A stretch of DNA of 64,000 nt. It comes from Anticarsia gemmatalis (Eukaryota; Arthropoda; Insecta; Lepidoptera; Erebidae). The stretch covers positions 2,492,501 to 2,556,500 of the forward strand of contig NC_134757.1 of NCBI RefSeq assembly GCF_050436995.1, read 5' to 3'. The position numbers and the translations under genes are program-made. The notes beneath the pieces are model-generated. The model saw only the letters and a program-made list of their open reading frames with translations, was not told where the DNA came from and made no database searches. How positions within the stretch are numbered: position 1 is the first letter of the stretch; the number at the start of each line of letters is the position of its first letter. Shown here one piece after another: positions 13,101 through 28,100 of this stretch.

Positions 13101-16100
13101 TAACGTTACGGGACGGTAATTACTCATATCCGTTTTTGCTCCTTTTTTGTAAAGCGGTTTTACTATTGACATTTTTAACCTATTTGGAAATACACCTTCG
13201 GATAAAGACAAATTTATTATGTAAGTAAGGGGAGGCACTAAATTCAGAGCACATATTTTTAATATTTTGGTGTTTAATTCATCATAACCTGTTGAGTTTG
13301 TATTTTTTAGATGCTTAATTATTTTATGTACTTCAATATCATCTACTGGGGTCAGAAATATACTTTTAGGGTTTGGAGAAATAAATGAGCTAATAGTACT
13401 AGTATTTTGTGTTTCATTATTAGTTAAGGATATATAATAATTATTAAATAACTCACATATTTCGTTAGGATTATCGTATAATTTATTATCACTTTTAATA
13501 CATTCTATTTCAGAAATGGCTGTTGAATTATTTATATTTTCTTTAATTAACTGCCATGATGCTTTACATGCGTTCTTGGAGTTATTAATATATCTTAAAC
13601 TATTTATCTGTTGTGATTTGTAAATACATTTTCTTAAAATTCTTGTGTAGTTGTTGTAAATAGTTTTATTATTTTTTTTATTATGTCTATATAAGTGGTA
13701 CTTAAGATATAAGGTTGTCTTTTTTATACAGCATTTTTTAATACCTTTTGTTAAGTACCTATTTTTAACTTGTTTGTGGGAATTTTTTATCCTAATGACT
13801 GGAAAACAAAGCTTATAAAATAATGTTATTGTATCGTGTAGAGAATTAAATGCTTCATTTGTATTGGTACAACTATAAATTTCATTAAAAGATAGTTCTG
13901 ACATACAATATTTAAACTTATCAATGTTTTCTGTGCTTAGATCCCTTATATATTTAAACCAATAGCTAGATTTTTGTTTGTAATTTTGTCTAGCTTCTAT
14001 GTTAAATGTCAGTGATTGTGCCGATTCATGGTCTGACAGAGCTAAATAATGAAGTGAAGCTTTGGTATCATTCAAATTACTAACTACTAAATCCAAGCAC
14101 GAATTCATCCGTGTCGGCAGTTCTATGTGGCTTATTAAATTGTTATTATTAAGTATACTTTTTAAGTCACTAGAGAATTTATTGGTTTTAAGCATGTCTA
14201 TGTTCCAATCCCCACACATAATTATTTTCTTATTTTTCTTTTTACTTAAGTTATTAGCTAGAATTTCGAAATTATTTAGGAATATTGCCGCATTTGCTGT
14301 AGGTGTTCTATATATGCATACTACTATGAGGTTATATTTAATTAATTCTATAGCGCAATATTCAAATTGAAGAGGGATTGGCTGGATGGCTATATGAACG
14401 TCTTTGTATTCGAGATTATTTTTTAACAGTATGCAGGAGCCGCCGCGGCGTTGGTTAGGCCGAGAAAAGGAAGATACCAATCTATAATCATTTATTCTAA
14501 GGTTTAGTTCAGAACCACGTTTTAGAAACGTTTCTGTAAAACATAAAATTTCAATGGATCTAAGGTCTTTTTGCAAGTCATTTATAGCTGATTCGATTAT
14601 TTCCGTTTTATTCAATACTCCAGCAATGTTTTGGTGAATTAACGTAATTTTCTCTTGCTTAAGTTGAGGAGCGAAAAAAAACTCGTTCTTTATTAATGTT
14701 TGTTTTATATTCCTTTTTAAAATATTGTGTTATTTTTGTTTGGATGATGGGTGGTTGCGTGATTTTAAATGTGTTACTTTTGTTGAATGAGTCTAATTTA
14801 TTGTTATGTTTTCGACTTTTATTATTAATAGAAATGAATTTGTTATAATAAACCTTATAATCAATTTCGGTGTTTAATTGTTGGCACAGAGTCGAGATAA
14901 ATGTGTTATGTTGGTAGTTTACTGTAGAGTGTCGACTGTATCGAGCATTATAATACTGTTTGGGTAGATTGTGTATTTTTAGGAGTTTACAATTTTTATA
15001 ATTTTGGACGATTAGTTCTAAATTGGTATTAAACATATTTGTGTTCAAATATGGGTTATTTTGGACATTTGTTACATACACAGTTTGAGAGCGTAGTTTA
15101 CATAAGGTGTTACACAATTCCGACATAAAAATATAGGGGTTTCTGTCGTTGGATCCTATTACTAGAACTATAATGTCACTAGGGGTAAGTTGTTTGATGA
15201 AATCTTCATTACAGCTGTTTAAAATTTGTGCACTAGTCGCGTTCGGTTTAACGACAGATGTGATGGTGTATTTATCGTTCCATTTATTTCTTCTTGATTG
15301 TATCAGTCTTCTAGATAGACCGCGGGCACGTTGATCCCCCAAGATTATTATATTATACTTATCTATATTGGTCGAGATGTTTGCAGGTGTTTCTGATTGA
15401 AGTTGCTCGGGTTTGTTTTTGTCGTAATTTTGTACTATAGTGACATCTATTGGTCGAAGTGTGGTATTAGTAAGATCAGAATGTTCCAAATTTGGTTCAT
15501 CGGAACTACTAGTATTTGTAAGGATCTGTGGGCACGTACCTCTCGTCTTCTTTTTAGTTTTTGATGGATTATTGGGAATTTCTTTATATCGTAGTTGTGT
15601 TTTCTGTAGCTTAACATTTTCTTCTTTATATTGCTTGTTTTCTGTTTTTAGATCTTCTATCTTTTTCTGAGCGTATTGAAGCTCGTTGGTAAGTCGGAGT
15701 ACTTCTTCTTTAAGTAATTTGATATCTTCTATATTAGATGTTGATATGTCCGGTAAACTGCCATGGTGTGGATTTGATGTTACCGATGCATATGAGAGGT
15801 TAAGCGAGTCGTTGGATGAGAAGTCAGGCACACGGGTTTTCCGAAACGTAATATTATTAAAACTCGATCTCTTCCCCGGTGTATCCATTGTTATTCGGTA
15901 TATGATAGTTATGGTAATTAGTATTTAGGCCATCTATCTTTCATTTGAGTAAACTAAAGCGGGCAACGCCATCTATTGTTTTCCACAATTTGTATTGATA
16001 AAATGTCATTAAGATTTTCGAAAAGCACTTACGATAGTATTGAACCACTTAATTGTGACAATAACTGCTAGATGTCACTTTCATCAAGTGCAGCTTAAAT

Positions 16101-19100
16101 TTGTTTACGTTATGATGGTATGTTTGAATTTTAACTGTTTTTGTTTACCGAAAATATTGGGTTATCAATATTTCACTGTTTAAGTTTTAATTTCACTGTT
16201 CACTGAGTCGATTGTGTTGTATTTTTATAGGTTCACACGTATTTCTATGGTTTGTACCACAGGTTTCCTTAAATTTCACAAATGTTTACATAACAGTCAC
16301 TTTAAGAGATTTTGTTTAATATTTTAAGTAATTGTCCACTGATCACGTAGATAACATTTCCACAAATGTATCACTATATTATACTTCGAAATACACTAAT
16401 TATGGTCCGTTTTGATAACTTTTAACACAGTTTCACTAATTAAATATACGGAGCTGATGTCCTAAAATGACGTTACGTCGACGCAGCAATGTAGTGCAAA
16501 TCGAGTAGCTTACTATAGTAATATTGTAGCGCGATTTTCACTATCGTTACTATCGCCTATCGAGATTTTGTCATTATTGTACTGCAAGCTTTTATCGAAA
16601 GTTACCGTTCTCCTACAGGCATTTTAAGGTCATTTGTATTAATGTGTATGTATGTCAAATGGATCTTATTAATGTTTTCCATCTCAGGCCACGGACCACC
16701 TTAGAAACGATGACTTGGGTCAGATTACCGACACGGGTAGTAGCATTAGTATTTTCTAAATTATATTAGAATACTTTTCAATAATAGCCAGGAGTTTGAT
16801 AACGTGTATAATATGGTAATGGCTTAAGAAGAAGGCGTTTTGAAAAGTGGAACACAGACACAATTGAATGCATAATGTTAATGACCGCGGCGCCATGTGT
16901 GTGTCATTGGCGCGAGCGGTCTCGGTCGAAGATTCGTGAAATGTGACTGACACCCGTGCGCCGGCGCATGCCACACCCATTCACTCATAGGGTTGCCATC
17001 CGTTCTTCATAAATAAGGTTTTTTTAGTTTCAACTTTCCCGCTCCCGAGCAAGGTTTCCTCCCGAATGAGGGTGAGGTTAGGGCCTAAGTGTATACCATA
17101 CTTTGCATACTGTTAAGAAATGTATGAAATATTTTTTAGGCATGCAAGGTTGCATCACGATGTTTTACTTCTCTGTTAGAGCAAGTGATAATTATTTTTA
17201 ATACACACATAACTTCGAAAAGTCATGGGTTCGAACCGTCGACCACATGGGAGGTGCCAATTTATACCACTCGGCTATCACTACTTATAATAAAGTAGTT
17301 TTGAATCAAATGACCATATGTGAGTTGTCGAATGATATTTATATTCTCTTATTTTTTGTTAATGTAATTCAATTTAATTGTAAAGAAGGTGTTAAACCTA
17401 CTTGCGCTCGGCGACAGTGGTCGTGAACGTCGGCCACCATTCACCTACTTCCGACGGCACACGTGACCTTGAAGGTGCTCTCTGAATCGTTGGGAATTAT
17501 CCAATAGGTACCTATACAAAGACAATAAGCTAGCAGAAGCAAATCTAAAAAAATATAGCCTGCGAATCAAGTTTTGAAACATAACTTTTTTTAAACTCTC
17601 GCGTTGTGTGTTCGCGTTTATTTCCGTATTCTATCTATTATATTAGGTCGGGGAAAAAGTCTTTTCGCATTATAGTATGTAGGTATGAACTTGTTAAAAT
17701 CTCTTTGGCTCCAAGAATCACAAATGAGTACACGGTTCATTATGTTTCTTTCAGTGAGCTCGTGAGGTACCCAAATATCGAACTTTTTTGTATAGAGAAA
17801 AGATTTTATTACAAGTTCATACATACTAAAATGCGAAGACTTTTTCCCCGACCTAATATAATAATCAAGTTTTGAGTGAGTTACATAACAATTTTAGTTG
17901 CGCTCACCGGTCGGTGGGGATCGTTTGGATCAAATAGGGGATCTAAATTTGTACGAAAATTCTGTCCTAAGTCAAAAACCACGCTGGCTAAGTCTAGCGG
18001 GCAAAATCAGGTGTGAGAATAAAAATGTACTTATGTAGGTACCTAGTTTATCGAGATTCCCAGTGGGTATTGAGATGATTGTGCAATGAATATAATTGCA
18101 ACATAATTTCTCATGCTTACACGAAACATACCATCCTGCCAAGTAGATCAAGATTCGTGTTACTTATTGAAGAAATTAGCTTAAATGCGTGGGACGTGTG
18201 TATTTTAATTTCAAATATTGCGTAGGTGCAAAGGACTTTGTCACAAGCAAAGTTTAAAGAATGAGTAATTATGTACCTTAACTTTAAGGAAAAACCTACA
18301 GTCCAACCAATTACATTAAATTTCCCGCTTCTACATGCATTGGCGCCTGGCGACCAATCGAAACTGAGAAGTGTGAAATTTCAGAAATAGGCCATATTAA
18401 GACATAGGCCTTATTTACAACAACTTTGACACTAGGTTGACCACTAACCATACGATAGATAGAATAAAAAAATAAATACAATGGGATAACTGACACACGG
18501 TCATTTGATTCCAAGCTAAGCAGAGCTTACATAATTATTTACTATTCCTAAATATAGGAATATCAGAAAGTTGAAGGGAATCTCGCGTGTTATTAATACT
18601 ATAAATGCCTGGATTTGGAAGCTAAATCAAATAGATATTAGTTAAAACACTGCTAGAATTACATCCAAAAAACACAATGTATTTTCATGCATTATTCATA
18701 ACACGTGGTCGTTGAATTCATCTCATAATTTATGAGTTATTCAACGGCAAAAAATGCATTGTAAGGCCAAGATCTGCCGAAACTGTAATTTGTTCATTGA
18801 AGTCGAATTTTTAATGTGAAATGGAAAAAAATATCTGTAGAATACGTGGAATTTAAATTTTATTGCACACGTGTTCAATGGGTATCTAGGTATTTTTTCA
18901 ATTCGCAACAGTAATTCCTGGGATTAGCGCGTTCAACCAAACAAACTATACAATTTTATGTTAATTTTATAGTGTAGTTAAATAAAACATTAACACACAT
19001 AATTATGCACTTTCAAACTTCCTTGTATCGAGTGTGGTGAGTATGACGTAACCTAGAGAACGTTTCTCACATTGAAACATATGGGCGACATGTTTCATAT

Positions 19101-22100
19101 TAGAACAATTAGACGAAAGGGATTAAGATAACTTATTTTTTCTCGATGTCCGTTATAGGTAGTCGCGCCATGTAAATTACTGTATCCAGCTGCATCCGGT
19201 GAGACTGGAGCCGGCTCCAACAAAGTTGGAAGAAAGGCTAGACTGATGATATTAGTAGGATTTGATCGTAATCATGAATCATCAGAGTAAAGTATCTCAA
19301 CATTTAACTTGATGTGTGAGACCACATCGTAGGTAATAACTCACGTTTCATATGTGTCTATTTATAACTCAACTGGTTGTTCTTAATCATTATAGAAGGA
19401 GGAATTTTCTCACATAATATCACAACGTGACTGACGCGATATTTCCTTATATGTGATGTCTTATCAATATAATCTATCGTGTCAGAGATTTTTTTTTTTG
19501 TAAAAAGACAACGCCCGCATTAAAAATTGCTCTTGTGTCGCGGGCACATTAACAAACATACAAACAACGGTCACGACCTCCCGTCGCAATGGTATTGGCG
19601 TGGTGACCTAAACAACTGCGCCACGGAGACAGTTGTAGCCCGATTCTCTATAATCAATACTTAATATCGAAAGCTTGACGTTTAAAATGTACTGCCAAAA
19701 TAGTTCCTACGTTGCCCGTTAGAGGCGCTGATCAAATTTTTATACAAACTTCTCGATAGCTAGCCGGTTGATGGTTGATAGTGGTAGAGAATCAACAAAT
19801 TTATCTATGTCTAATATAAACACTACGTTATTACTTACCTACTAATTTCACACAAACCTATAACAGTTTAAATAATATCATATAGGTACCTTTCCGGGAA
19901 AAACGTTTTTACCACCGTGATTCATTTGAAGTAGTTATATTTTCCTTAATACGTAAGAAGTTTCTAAATTTGTATTAAATGCATTTAATAAAAGGTTTCC
20001 TTATATCATCTTATGACGACATTAGTGTCGATATTATGACTCTAAATTAATGTGATTTGAATGACGTCACTAGATCACTGACTTATGACATTTATTTTCT
20101 TACGCATTTCACCTTACAATGCTTGACGTTTCGGCGCAGGCGCACTCGCCGTGGTCGCAGGCTCACGATATATTTGTCGACTTACACTACTATATTTATT
20201 TCTCATTAACTATAATAATAATTTAAGTCTTTTAATTTTAAAACATTGGCTCGCTGGCTGTTTTATTTTGTTTTAAAAATGACTGAACTTGTGTCGCAGG
20301 GAATTTTTACAAACACACAAGCAACGGACACAAAGGACAACCAGACCTGAAACAATTATTTGTGAACCGCAAATAATTGTTCCGTGTGGGAATCGAACCC
20401 ACGACATCCCGACGCCACAGAGGCAGTTAATGCTTTAAAACATGTGTCATTACAGGAAAAAGAAATAATTACAATATTTTAATTGTCTATCTAATAATGA
20501 TCTCACGCGAACTACGAATATTAAGAGAATAACTTCTTGTTCCCATAATCATTTGAAGATGATTCATCTAGTATGTAAATTATATTATTATCACAATACT
20601 ACAGTAACTCATCGCGATTTTTCCAGTGGTCTTTTTCCTCCTTATCTTTAAAACGATTTTAATAAAATCTTAATGTTAAAGGTCAATTCAAAAGGTTAAA
20701 AAAAAATTGACATATTATTAAACATGAAAAGGAAATTTTATTTCATTTTAAAAAGCCCATTTATCGAGAAGGGCTATAGGCTATATATCATCACGCTACG
20801 ACCAATTGGAACAAAGTACCAGTAAAAAAATGTTACAAAAACGGGGAAAATTATGATGATATATAGCCTTCCTCGATAAATGGGCTAACTAACACTGAAA
20901 GAATTTCTCAAATCGGATCAGTAGTTCCTGAGATAAGCGCGTTCAAACAAACAAACAAACAATCAAACAAACAAACTCTTCAGCTTTATAATATTAGTAT
21001 AGATTAACCCTATCTACAGCGGATGCTGGTTATTGAAAGTCGAGTACTAGTGCGAAATCACCCCGTGGCATAGCAAAAACCCTATAAACTCTCAAACAGA
21101 CAGTACAAGCAACAAAGATATATTGGAAGCTGGAGAGATGTTTGCTTATGTTCCTTCGCGCAATTTACAGCGTAAGTCCACAACATTACGTGATTAGAAT
21201 ACTGAGGAGGGGTTCCCTATTGATCTGATAGGTCGACGACTTGCCGACGGTAAAGGAGACTGTATTCTCTGAAATAAGAATAAACATCAAACTCCCCGAG
21301 CAACGTGATGTGATACTGGATTTCATCCTAACAATATTACAAATGCGAAAGTTTGTGAGTATGTATGTATGTTTGTTACATTTTCACGCAAATACTACAA
21401 AGCCGATTACAATGAAATTTGGTATATAGGTAGCTGAAGACTCAGAATAACACATAGGCTACTTTTTATCCCGGAGTTCCCGAGGGATCGGGATTTGCAC
21501 GGGAAGGGTTTCCACGCGGGCGAAGTCGCGGGCGGCCCCTAGTATAAGAATAAACATCAAAATCAACAGGCAACGAGGTGTGATACTGAATTTCATACTA
21601 TATAAATTCTTAGTGTCAATAATTAAAAACATGCGGGGCCGACTTTTTATATGCCTTCGGAAGCTAGGAGACGCGCAGTTTAAATACTACACTAAAATAA
21701 ATAAATACACTATGCCCCACCATGGTCACCCATCTATGGAATGACCGCATAGTGTTTGCTTAACCCACAGATCGTTTACCGACCGGTTGTGAGGGCAACT
21801 TGCTGTGGCCGGCTTACTATCTAAATATACCTAACTCAAAGGTGACTGACTGAGTGACTGACATAGTGATCTATCAACGCACAACCCAAACCACTGGACA
21901 TTTCGCACGCAGGTAGATGTTATGACGTAGGCACTAAGAAAGAGTTTTGATCAATTCTACGCCCAAGGGGATAAAATAGGGGATACAATTTTGTATGAAA
22001 ATTTTGTCCTAAGACACAAACCAAGTCGAGGCCATAAGCTAGTAATATGTTATATTGTATAACAGCTTCCGTGGCGCGGTAATGTATCGACTGCTGATCA

Positions 22101-25100
22101 TGAGGATTCAGGTAGATAATTATTTTTGCACCTACTTCCTTAAACAGTCCTTCTGAGGGCGTAAATTTCCCAGTCGCTTTTGGTATTCCCAATCAAGATT
22201 CACTGATGTGCTTATAATCACACCATTATAAACCGTTATCTTAAGGAAAATACCACTGATGTACAAGACATGACAATAAAAACAGTGACATCAGAAGAAC
22301 AGCATCAATGGCAACATTCATACATACATTATATCAAGCGACGGTATACGCAAAGGTAATACGTCTATGTTTCGCTATTAACAATGTCAGGCCCATGTTA
22401 TAGGCGCAAGTTAGTAGAAGTAGAAAATATAGAGTATAAGTTTTTTCTTATTACTTTTATTTCATTAATCAGAGCTCATGTATACTTATGTAAAATATAA
22501 ACACAAAAATAAAAAAATCAGGTTTATCATCTATCTATAATAAGCCCGTTCCCACCTATTGTTGAGTATAGGCTTCTACGGTCCTGTGCTAGTCTCATCC
22601 ATTGCAGCCCTACACATTTAACGATAACTTACAAATAACTAATATAAACATAATAAATATCAATTCAATATAAATATAATTAGTTCTTACAAAGCTTGTG
22701 TCTAGTGTTGTGTAATGTAGCGCCGGACGTTAGCAACTATGCTTAAGTATTTCATTCCTGTCAAGAAAGTGTAGGTACCTAAGCAGAGAGTGTACCTGTG
22801 TAAATGTGCACACACTTGGACACTATAGACCAAGTCCTGCACAGTTGGTTTCAATGAAACTGGCCGCAGTAGCCAAATATCGGAGAACATATTATAATGT
22901 AATGTTTTGGTTTCAGGGCTGGTATAAACGCCGGTACATCGATGACAGAGGCCGTGGAATGGTACACCAATGCGAACGCTGCTCTGCTCAGTCATCTCAC
23001 CAAGGAGATCAAGGATACTGACAGTAGCACAATATGGAGGTAAGAAGAAAACTCTCACATTCATAATATGAATAGAAAATGGAAGAATTAACTTATTACA
23101 CATTAGATATCATTTAGTACGTAACTACTACTACGACTGTTTAACTAAATATTGAAAACTGTTTCTTTAAAGCTTTTGCGTTGCATGTTTATTATATGTA
23201 TAATACAACAACATCTAATTTAATGTCCCACTGCTGGGCATCGGTCTGCTCCCGGAATGACGGAGGGGTTAGGCCTTGAGTCCACCACGCTGGCCAAGTG
23301 CGGGACATTGCATGCCTTCAAAAACGTGTGATAATTATTTCTAATACACACATAACTTCGAAAAATCATTGATGTATTATACCTCCGATACGAATCCTCG
23401 ACCATTTACGTAGGAGGAATGCAACGAAACGGTTTAAAAATGCCCACGCGATGTTTATATTACATGCCGTACCTTCTCCAATTTATTTGATTGGCACAGT
23501 ACAGTATTTTTTATACCTTAAGTGGTGGTGATGAATTCGTTACATCAAAGCAGTAATTTTCATTCATACTATGTTTATATGTACAGGGTGTGGCGTAAAT
23601 AATGGATAATCCTTTACCAGCGGATGGGCGACCACCCAACTGATCTAAATATCAAAATTTACCTCTGGCACAAGTATCATAGTTTTTGAGATTTTGGCCA
23701 TTTTGTGTGTTTTTTAAGAAAGCGATTTAAGCTCGTTCTTTTTAATGCTGTGATCACAATTTAAGGCTTTTTTTAAATCGGTTTTTTGCAAATAAATCCT
23801 GAATAGATGCGCTATTGAATCTACAATCTTGTTTTGTTATTACTACTTGTTTTTTATTTAAATTATGCATTCAAAGTTGAATTTTATAATCTTTCACAAC
23901 ATTTGTGCAACTTTGAGCACTTGTGGTGAAAAAAAAATGTATGGTGGCTTTACTGCCCACGCCATAAATAATTTCTAAATTTTATTAGAATTCTAAATTG
24001 TTATAACATGCAGCATTAATACCGATTATTGTCAAAATATTACAACGAACTTAAATTATTAATACTTTTGCCGGTCGACTAATTTTATTTTATCAGCGCG
24101 TTTAAGCTAAGTTTGCTTTCAAATATTCATGTTTATAGGGTTATTAGACTATTAAAGATTATTTAGATGATAAAAAAGCTTGGAACTGTGCTGCTTCTAC
24201 CAAGTCTATTTCAAAATAATGTATAACAATTTGATGAAAAATGTTTTTTTTGTCAACAGAGTAGTTCTCTTTAGATTTCTAATTATCTTTATTATTTGAA
24301 TAGTATTTGTGTTTTGTATTTCTTTTTTTTTTCAACACTGCACACAAGTGTTCAAAGTTGCGCAAAAGTGTTGAAAAAGTATAAAAGGAGAATGGGCACT
24401 CCTGGGCGGTCGGCGGCCATTAATGAAAGTAGTGTCAAATTAAAGTAATGATAACTAGGAACAACTTTTACTAAGAACGTTTCGCTGCAATCCTTTCAGG
24501 AAACAATATATTGACATGTAAATATAATGGAATTTCATAGAACAAATACTATTATTTCGTGTCTGTAATGCATTTAATGTTGTGTAATTACGTTACATCT
24601 TCTTATAACGATTGCAATGCCATCAAAATGAACAATAATCGTAACTCGTATCTATCTATCATATGGTTCACCTAGTTTCAAAGTTGTTCAAGCCGCCCGA
24701 ATGTTATCTTAGTTGACAACAACCGGGACCGACTTTTTACGTGCCGTCGAAAGCACGGAGAAGCTCAGTTCAAATACCACAATGCGGTCACCCATCTATA
24801 GAATGACCGCGCCAACGGTTGCTTAACCAACAGATCGTTTACCGACCAGTGAGCGCAACTGGCTATGAACGCCTCATTTTTAAGCTGAGCATTCAAGACA
24901 GATAAGTCGTCTCAGTGAATATATTATAGAAGAGCAAGATGTTTACTTGTTACGATATTTATATATTTACATGTTATGATTGTTCGAATATTAATAATGT
25001 CTACATTTGTATGCAATAATATAAATAGTACTTTTTATTTAATCTCCGAATATAAGCCAAAAATATGTTTTTATACTATTAAAAGTGCTCAAAAACAAAA

Positions 25101-28100
25101 ATGTATTTTGTTCGTCATATAAGTGCGTCGCGGCAATAAAACTTCTACACGGTAATTATAGGACTAAACTACATTAAAAAAACAAAAAATCAAGTTTGGC
25201 CGCGGATCGCCCAGGCTCCATACTATTTTGCCCATTCTCCTTTAACTTTGAATTCATAGTTTAAATAAAAGACAAGTAGTAATAACAAAAAAAAGATATT
25301 AGGTTCAATAGCACATCAATTGAGGATTTATTTCCAAAAAAATTTAGCCATTATGTGTGTTTAAGAAAGCGATTTACGCTCGTACTTTTTGGTGCTGTGA
25401 TCACAAATTAAGACTTTTTTTAAATCCGTGTTTTGCAATTAAATCCTGAATAGATGTGCTATTGAATCTAGAACGCGCTTAGTGTGAAAAAATTAAATTA
25501 GTCGACCGGCAAAAGTGTTAATAATTTAAGTTCTTTGTAATATTTTGACAATAATCGGTATTAATGCTGCATGTTATACCAATTTAGAATTCTAATAAAA
25601 TTTAGAAATTATTTATGGCGTGGGCAGTAAAGCCACCATACATTTTTTTTTCACCACAAGTGCTCAAAGTTGCACAAATGTTGTGAAAGATTATAAAATT
25701 CAACTTTGAATGCATAATTTAAATAAAAAACAAGTAGTAATAACAAAACAAGATTGTAGATTCGATAGCACATCTATTCAGGATTTATTTGCAATAAAAC
25801 CGATTTAAAAAAAGCCTTAAATTGTGATCACAGCATTAAAAAGAACGAGCTTAAATCGCTTTCTTAAAAAACACACAAAATGGCCAAAATCTCAAAAACT
25901 ATGATACTTGTGCCAGAGGTAAATTTTGATATTTAGATCAGTTGGGTTGTCGCCCATCCGCTGGTAAAGGATTATCCATTATATACGCCACACCCTGTAT
26001 ATCAATGCAAAAACTACGCAAAAAATCATGACTAATCAGATAACTTAGGCAAAAAGTTTCTTAACAAAAACTAAATTGAACGAATCAACTAATTTAATGA
26101 TTGAGTCTTAGTGTGTCAGTCAAATCTGTATTAACGAACGCAATTCTTCACAATCGGTATTGAAAGTTTGACATTTAAAATGTACTGCCAAAATAGTTCC
26201 TATGGAGCCCGCTAGAGGTGCTGATCAGATTTTCGAACAAAATTTCTCGATAGCTGGCCGGTTGTCGGTAGTTGACAGTGATTGAGATTCGAGCTACTGG
26301 TGCTGTTATTGTGCGATCCACAAATAATTGTTTCGGGTCTGGTTGTACTACTTGTACTTCGTGTCCGTTGCTTGTATGTTTGTAAAAGTCCCCGCGACAC
26401 AAGAACAATTCTTAACGCGGGAGTTGTTTTTTTTAAGAAGAATTTTAGAGCCAACTATAACCGAACAATGTCTTATACAGAAAATTGTTATTCAACTTTC
26501 TGAATGGCCAGGTATAAGTGCCGCCAAACCAAAAAAAAAACTTAAGGTGTTTTATAAAACAAACTGATCGCAAATTAATTGCAGATGACTAGTGATGATT
26601 AAAATCTTTTTATGATGTTGTGAAATCGTTTAACTTGTCTGAGCACACTTTTGAGTCAATTAGTGGCACGAGAATCAGTGGTTTAGTGGCTCGTGAGTCA
26701 TGCGTCAAGAGCTCGCACATGTGGTCATACAGGGTTCACACACTCGGTATAATTATTGCATGCTACTTTTATTTTTATTTCACTGCCTCTGTGGCGCAGT
26801 GGCTTAGGTCACCACGCCGCTACCATTGCGTCGGGAGGTCGTGGGTTCGATTCCCACTCGGGACAATTATTTGTGTGATCCACAAATTATTGTTTCGGGT
26901 CTGGTTGTGCTGTGTCCGTTGTTTGTATGTTTGTAAAAGTCCTCGCGACACAAATCTTAGTGCGGGAGTTGTTGTTGAAAAAAAAATGCCAATTTTAGTT
27001 TTCTGTTAGCACGTAAAGCTGTCGTTCCTGCGCCTGAGCTCTCAATGGTCGTGTCGGTTATCTGTCCCATCGGACTATGAGAGTAAAGGAACAGAGACTG
27101 TGCCTGTGTATTGTGCACACACTTGGACGCTATAAGCAAAGTTTTGCACAGTAGTCTGGTTTCAATGAAACTGGACGCCATAGCCAGAATCGGCCAGGAC
27201 TAAATTACAATTGTTTGTTTTCTTTTTAAAATAAGTTGTAAGACTTTAACTTTACTTTTAATACCCGAAGGCTGAAGGGGATGTCCTTAAGTACACACAG
27301 TTTTCATTACTTATAATTAGGATGGAAGGGTGGTACATTATGTACAAAGCAGATCTATTTAAACAAAAATAACACCTTTTGTCGGAAAAACACAATATAT
27401 ATTTTTCTCAAATATTTTCTTCATCGTCTAATTGAAAAAACATTAAACACACTTCAGAATTTTGTAGCAGCCCTAAAGTTAAGGGGTATTCCCTGAATGA
27501 GTGACTCATTCAGATGCACAATCTATCGGAAGTATGGACCTTCTTATTTACTTAAAACTACATGACTTTACATCCTTTCCTAATAAATACTGCATTCTCA
27601 AACATTTGACTGCCTCCGTGGCGCAGTTGTTAACGTCGCCACGTACCATTGCGTCGGGAGGTCGTGGGTTCGATTACTTATAATTTCTTTGATTTTATTT
27701 TCATACAAAAATGTGTCGGCTTGAAAGTTCATGTGAATGGTCTCGAACAAAATGTAATGTGACAAGCAATGAAATGTTACGTCTCGCTAGCGGCCCGCAC
27801 CTGCTTCGCCTGGAATAATTTTAAAGACCTTATTCTACGTAGTGAAGTTGCATCAAGTGCCTATAAAGTCTAGACATTGGCAAACAGGACAAACATGAAG
27901 AAATCAATTACAAAGATATTTTTATTAACTCGATCAATAAACTATTATTAAACGAAAGCGTGATGATATAGTTCAAAGAAAGAAGACAGCAATCAAAATC
28001 AATTATTGTTCAAAATACATTTATGATTGTCAAAATTTAAGTTGGGAAAGTACGGCCAATAAGAAGAAAAAAAGTGGGGCGATTTCCTATTATTGTCGAC

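Larger units (their letters stand above)
11655..16520 (-). mobile_element. CR1-like non-LTR retrotransposon, apparently intact
   Basis: This minus-strand element carries ORF1 (14659-15888), ORF2 (11790-14650), a 5' untranslated stretch of roughly 600 bp and a short 3' region. It ends in a pentanucleotide tail, visible on the + strand as repeated tcaaa units at 11655-11680. Both ORFs are uninterrupted. CR1-clade and related Jockey-superfamily elements use an esterase-bearing ORF1 and a short microsatellite 3' end, which fits. The 5' boundary is approximate: sequence near 16530 resembles another repeat end, and I found no clear target duplication. It lies in intron 3, antisense to the cyclase gene. 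Confidence 0.85.

Noticed and set aside
14062..15928. Plus-strand frames of 61-102 codons.
   Set aside because: They are shadows of the CR1-like ORF1 and ORF2 on the other strand.
17606..17875. Overlapping 89- and 68-codon frames on both strands.
   Set aside because: They are the two readings of the mariner-type MITE palindrome.
20944..20975. Regularly spaced caaa units considered as a CRISPR-like or tandem array.
   Set aside because: Simple microsatellite at the end of a retroelement tail; no spacers.
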